A DNA stretch of 12,869 bases, from assembly GCA_021159525.1 (NCBI GenBank), contig JAGHEC010000194.1, positions 1 to 12,869 on the forward strand, in the 5' to 3' direction. Numbering within the stretch: the stretch's first letter is position 1; each line of letters begins with the position of its first letter. Shown here in pieces: positions 12,785 through 12,869 of this stretch. The notes below the pieces were generated by a model. It was not told the DNA's origin. It ran no database searches and saw only the letters and a program-made list of their open reading frames with translations. The position numbers were made by a program, and so were the translations under genes. This DNA is from Deltaproteobacteria bacterium (GTDB lineage Bacteria; Desulfobacterota; DSM-4660; Desulfatiglandales; Desulfatiglandaceae).

Positions 12785-12869
12785 GTAACAGCTCAATAAA
12801 TGGGGGCAGAAGGGTTTTTCTGACGCGACTGCCGGGAGGGCGCCGTCTCTTTGTGACTTATCAGTGGGC
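12785..12869 (-). mobile_element. Element A copy 8 (right end outside window)
   Basis: It begins GTAACAGCTCAATAAAT and continues to the window end. Its complement matches the last 85 bases of copy 1 (39-123) at 84 of 85 positions by eye, making it the closest pair in the window, in opposite orientation. It contains the inner GTGACTTATC arm and so is probably a full-length copy like copy 3. The flanking octamer TCTAAATT (12777-12784) should recur on its far side. It ends 18 bp before the mlaF start codon. Confidence 0.88.

Noticed and set aside
12767..12796. Longer mlaF start at TTG 12796
   Set aside because: The extra ten codons come partly from the terminal repeat of element A copy 8, and ATG 12766 begins exactly where family members do.

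Overview
The window looks like chromosome from a Gram-negative, moderately GC-rich bacterium, most likely a member of the Desulfobacterota (former Deltaproteobacteria). The Gram-negative call rests on LPS-precursor (KdsD), Mla lipid-transport and ExbB/ExbD/TonB genes. The finer placement is an inference from gene style and neighbourhood, and no marker here proves it. There are no rRNA, tRNA, CRISPR or transposase genes.

Layout. (1) 132-3828, minus strand: a DUF523-DUF1722 protein (RudS/TudS-type desulfidase), a HAD hydrolase, a 101-aa hypothetical protein and a PHP-family histidinol phosphatase. They are separated by gaps of 230 to 390 bp and are probably separate units. (2) 4110-7004, minus strand: a compact operon exbB-exbD-tonB ending in an AEC-family permease. 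(3) 7005-7656: a 652-bp non-coding stretch made largely of nested repeats. (4) 7657-9565, plus strand: kdsD overlapped by a DapA-fold gene that has lost the family's catalytic residues. (5) 9769-12766, minus strand, convergent with (4): mlaF-mlaD-mlaC-mlaA, a retrograde phospholipid transport operon. The permease gene mlaE is not next to mlaF.

The most striking content is between the genes. Eight copies of one short non-coding repeat, here called element A (54 to 237 bp complete; two cut by the window ends), lie in intergenic gaps and make up about 1,005 bp (7.8%) of the window. Copies have inverted ends reading GTA(A/T)CAGCTCAATAA and long internal self-complementarity. In four copies the flanks carry matching 8-bp direct repeats: perfect for one, 7/8 for two, 6/8 for one. 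A second element, here called B (7171-7395), has ends GTAACCGTTYACGGG, is flanked by a perfect 8-bp duplication (GGGATTTT) and contains a copy of A. A truncated second A+B composite follows it. GTAA-type ends with 8-bp target duplications are the known signature of the IS66 family, so the best reading is two families of small non-autonomous (MITE-like) elements moved by an IS66-type transposase encoded elsewhere.

The window begins and ends inside A copies in opposite orientation, so the whole segment lies between near-identical inverted repeats. Some A copies lie where they could affect expression: 18 bp upstream of exbB, 18 bp upstream of mlaF, twice in the kdsD leader, and just downstream of several stop codons.
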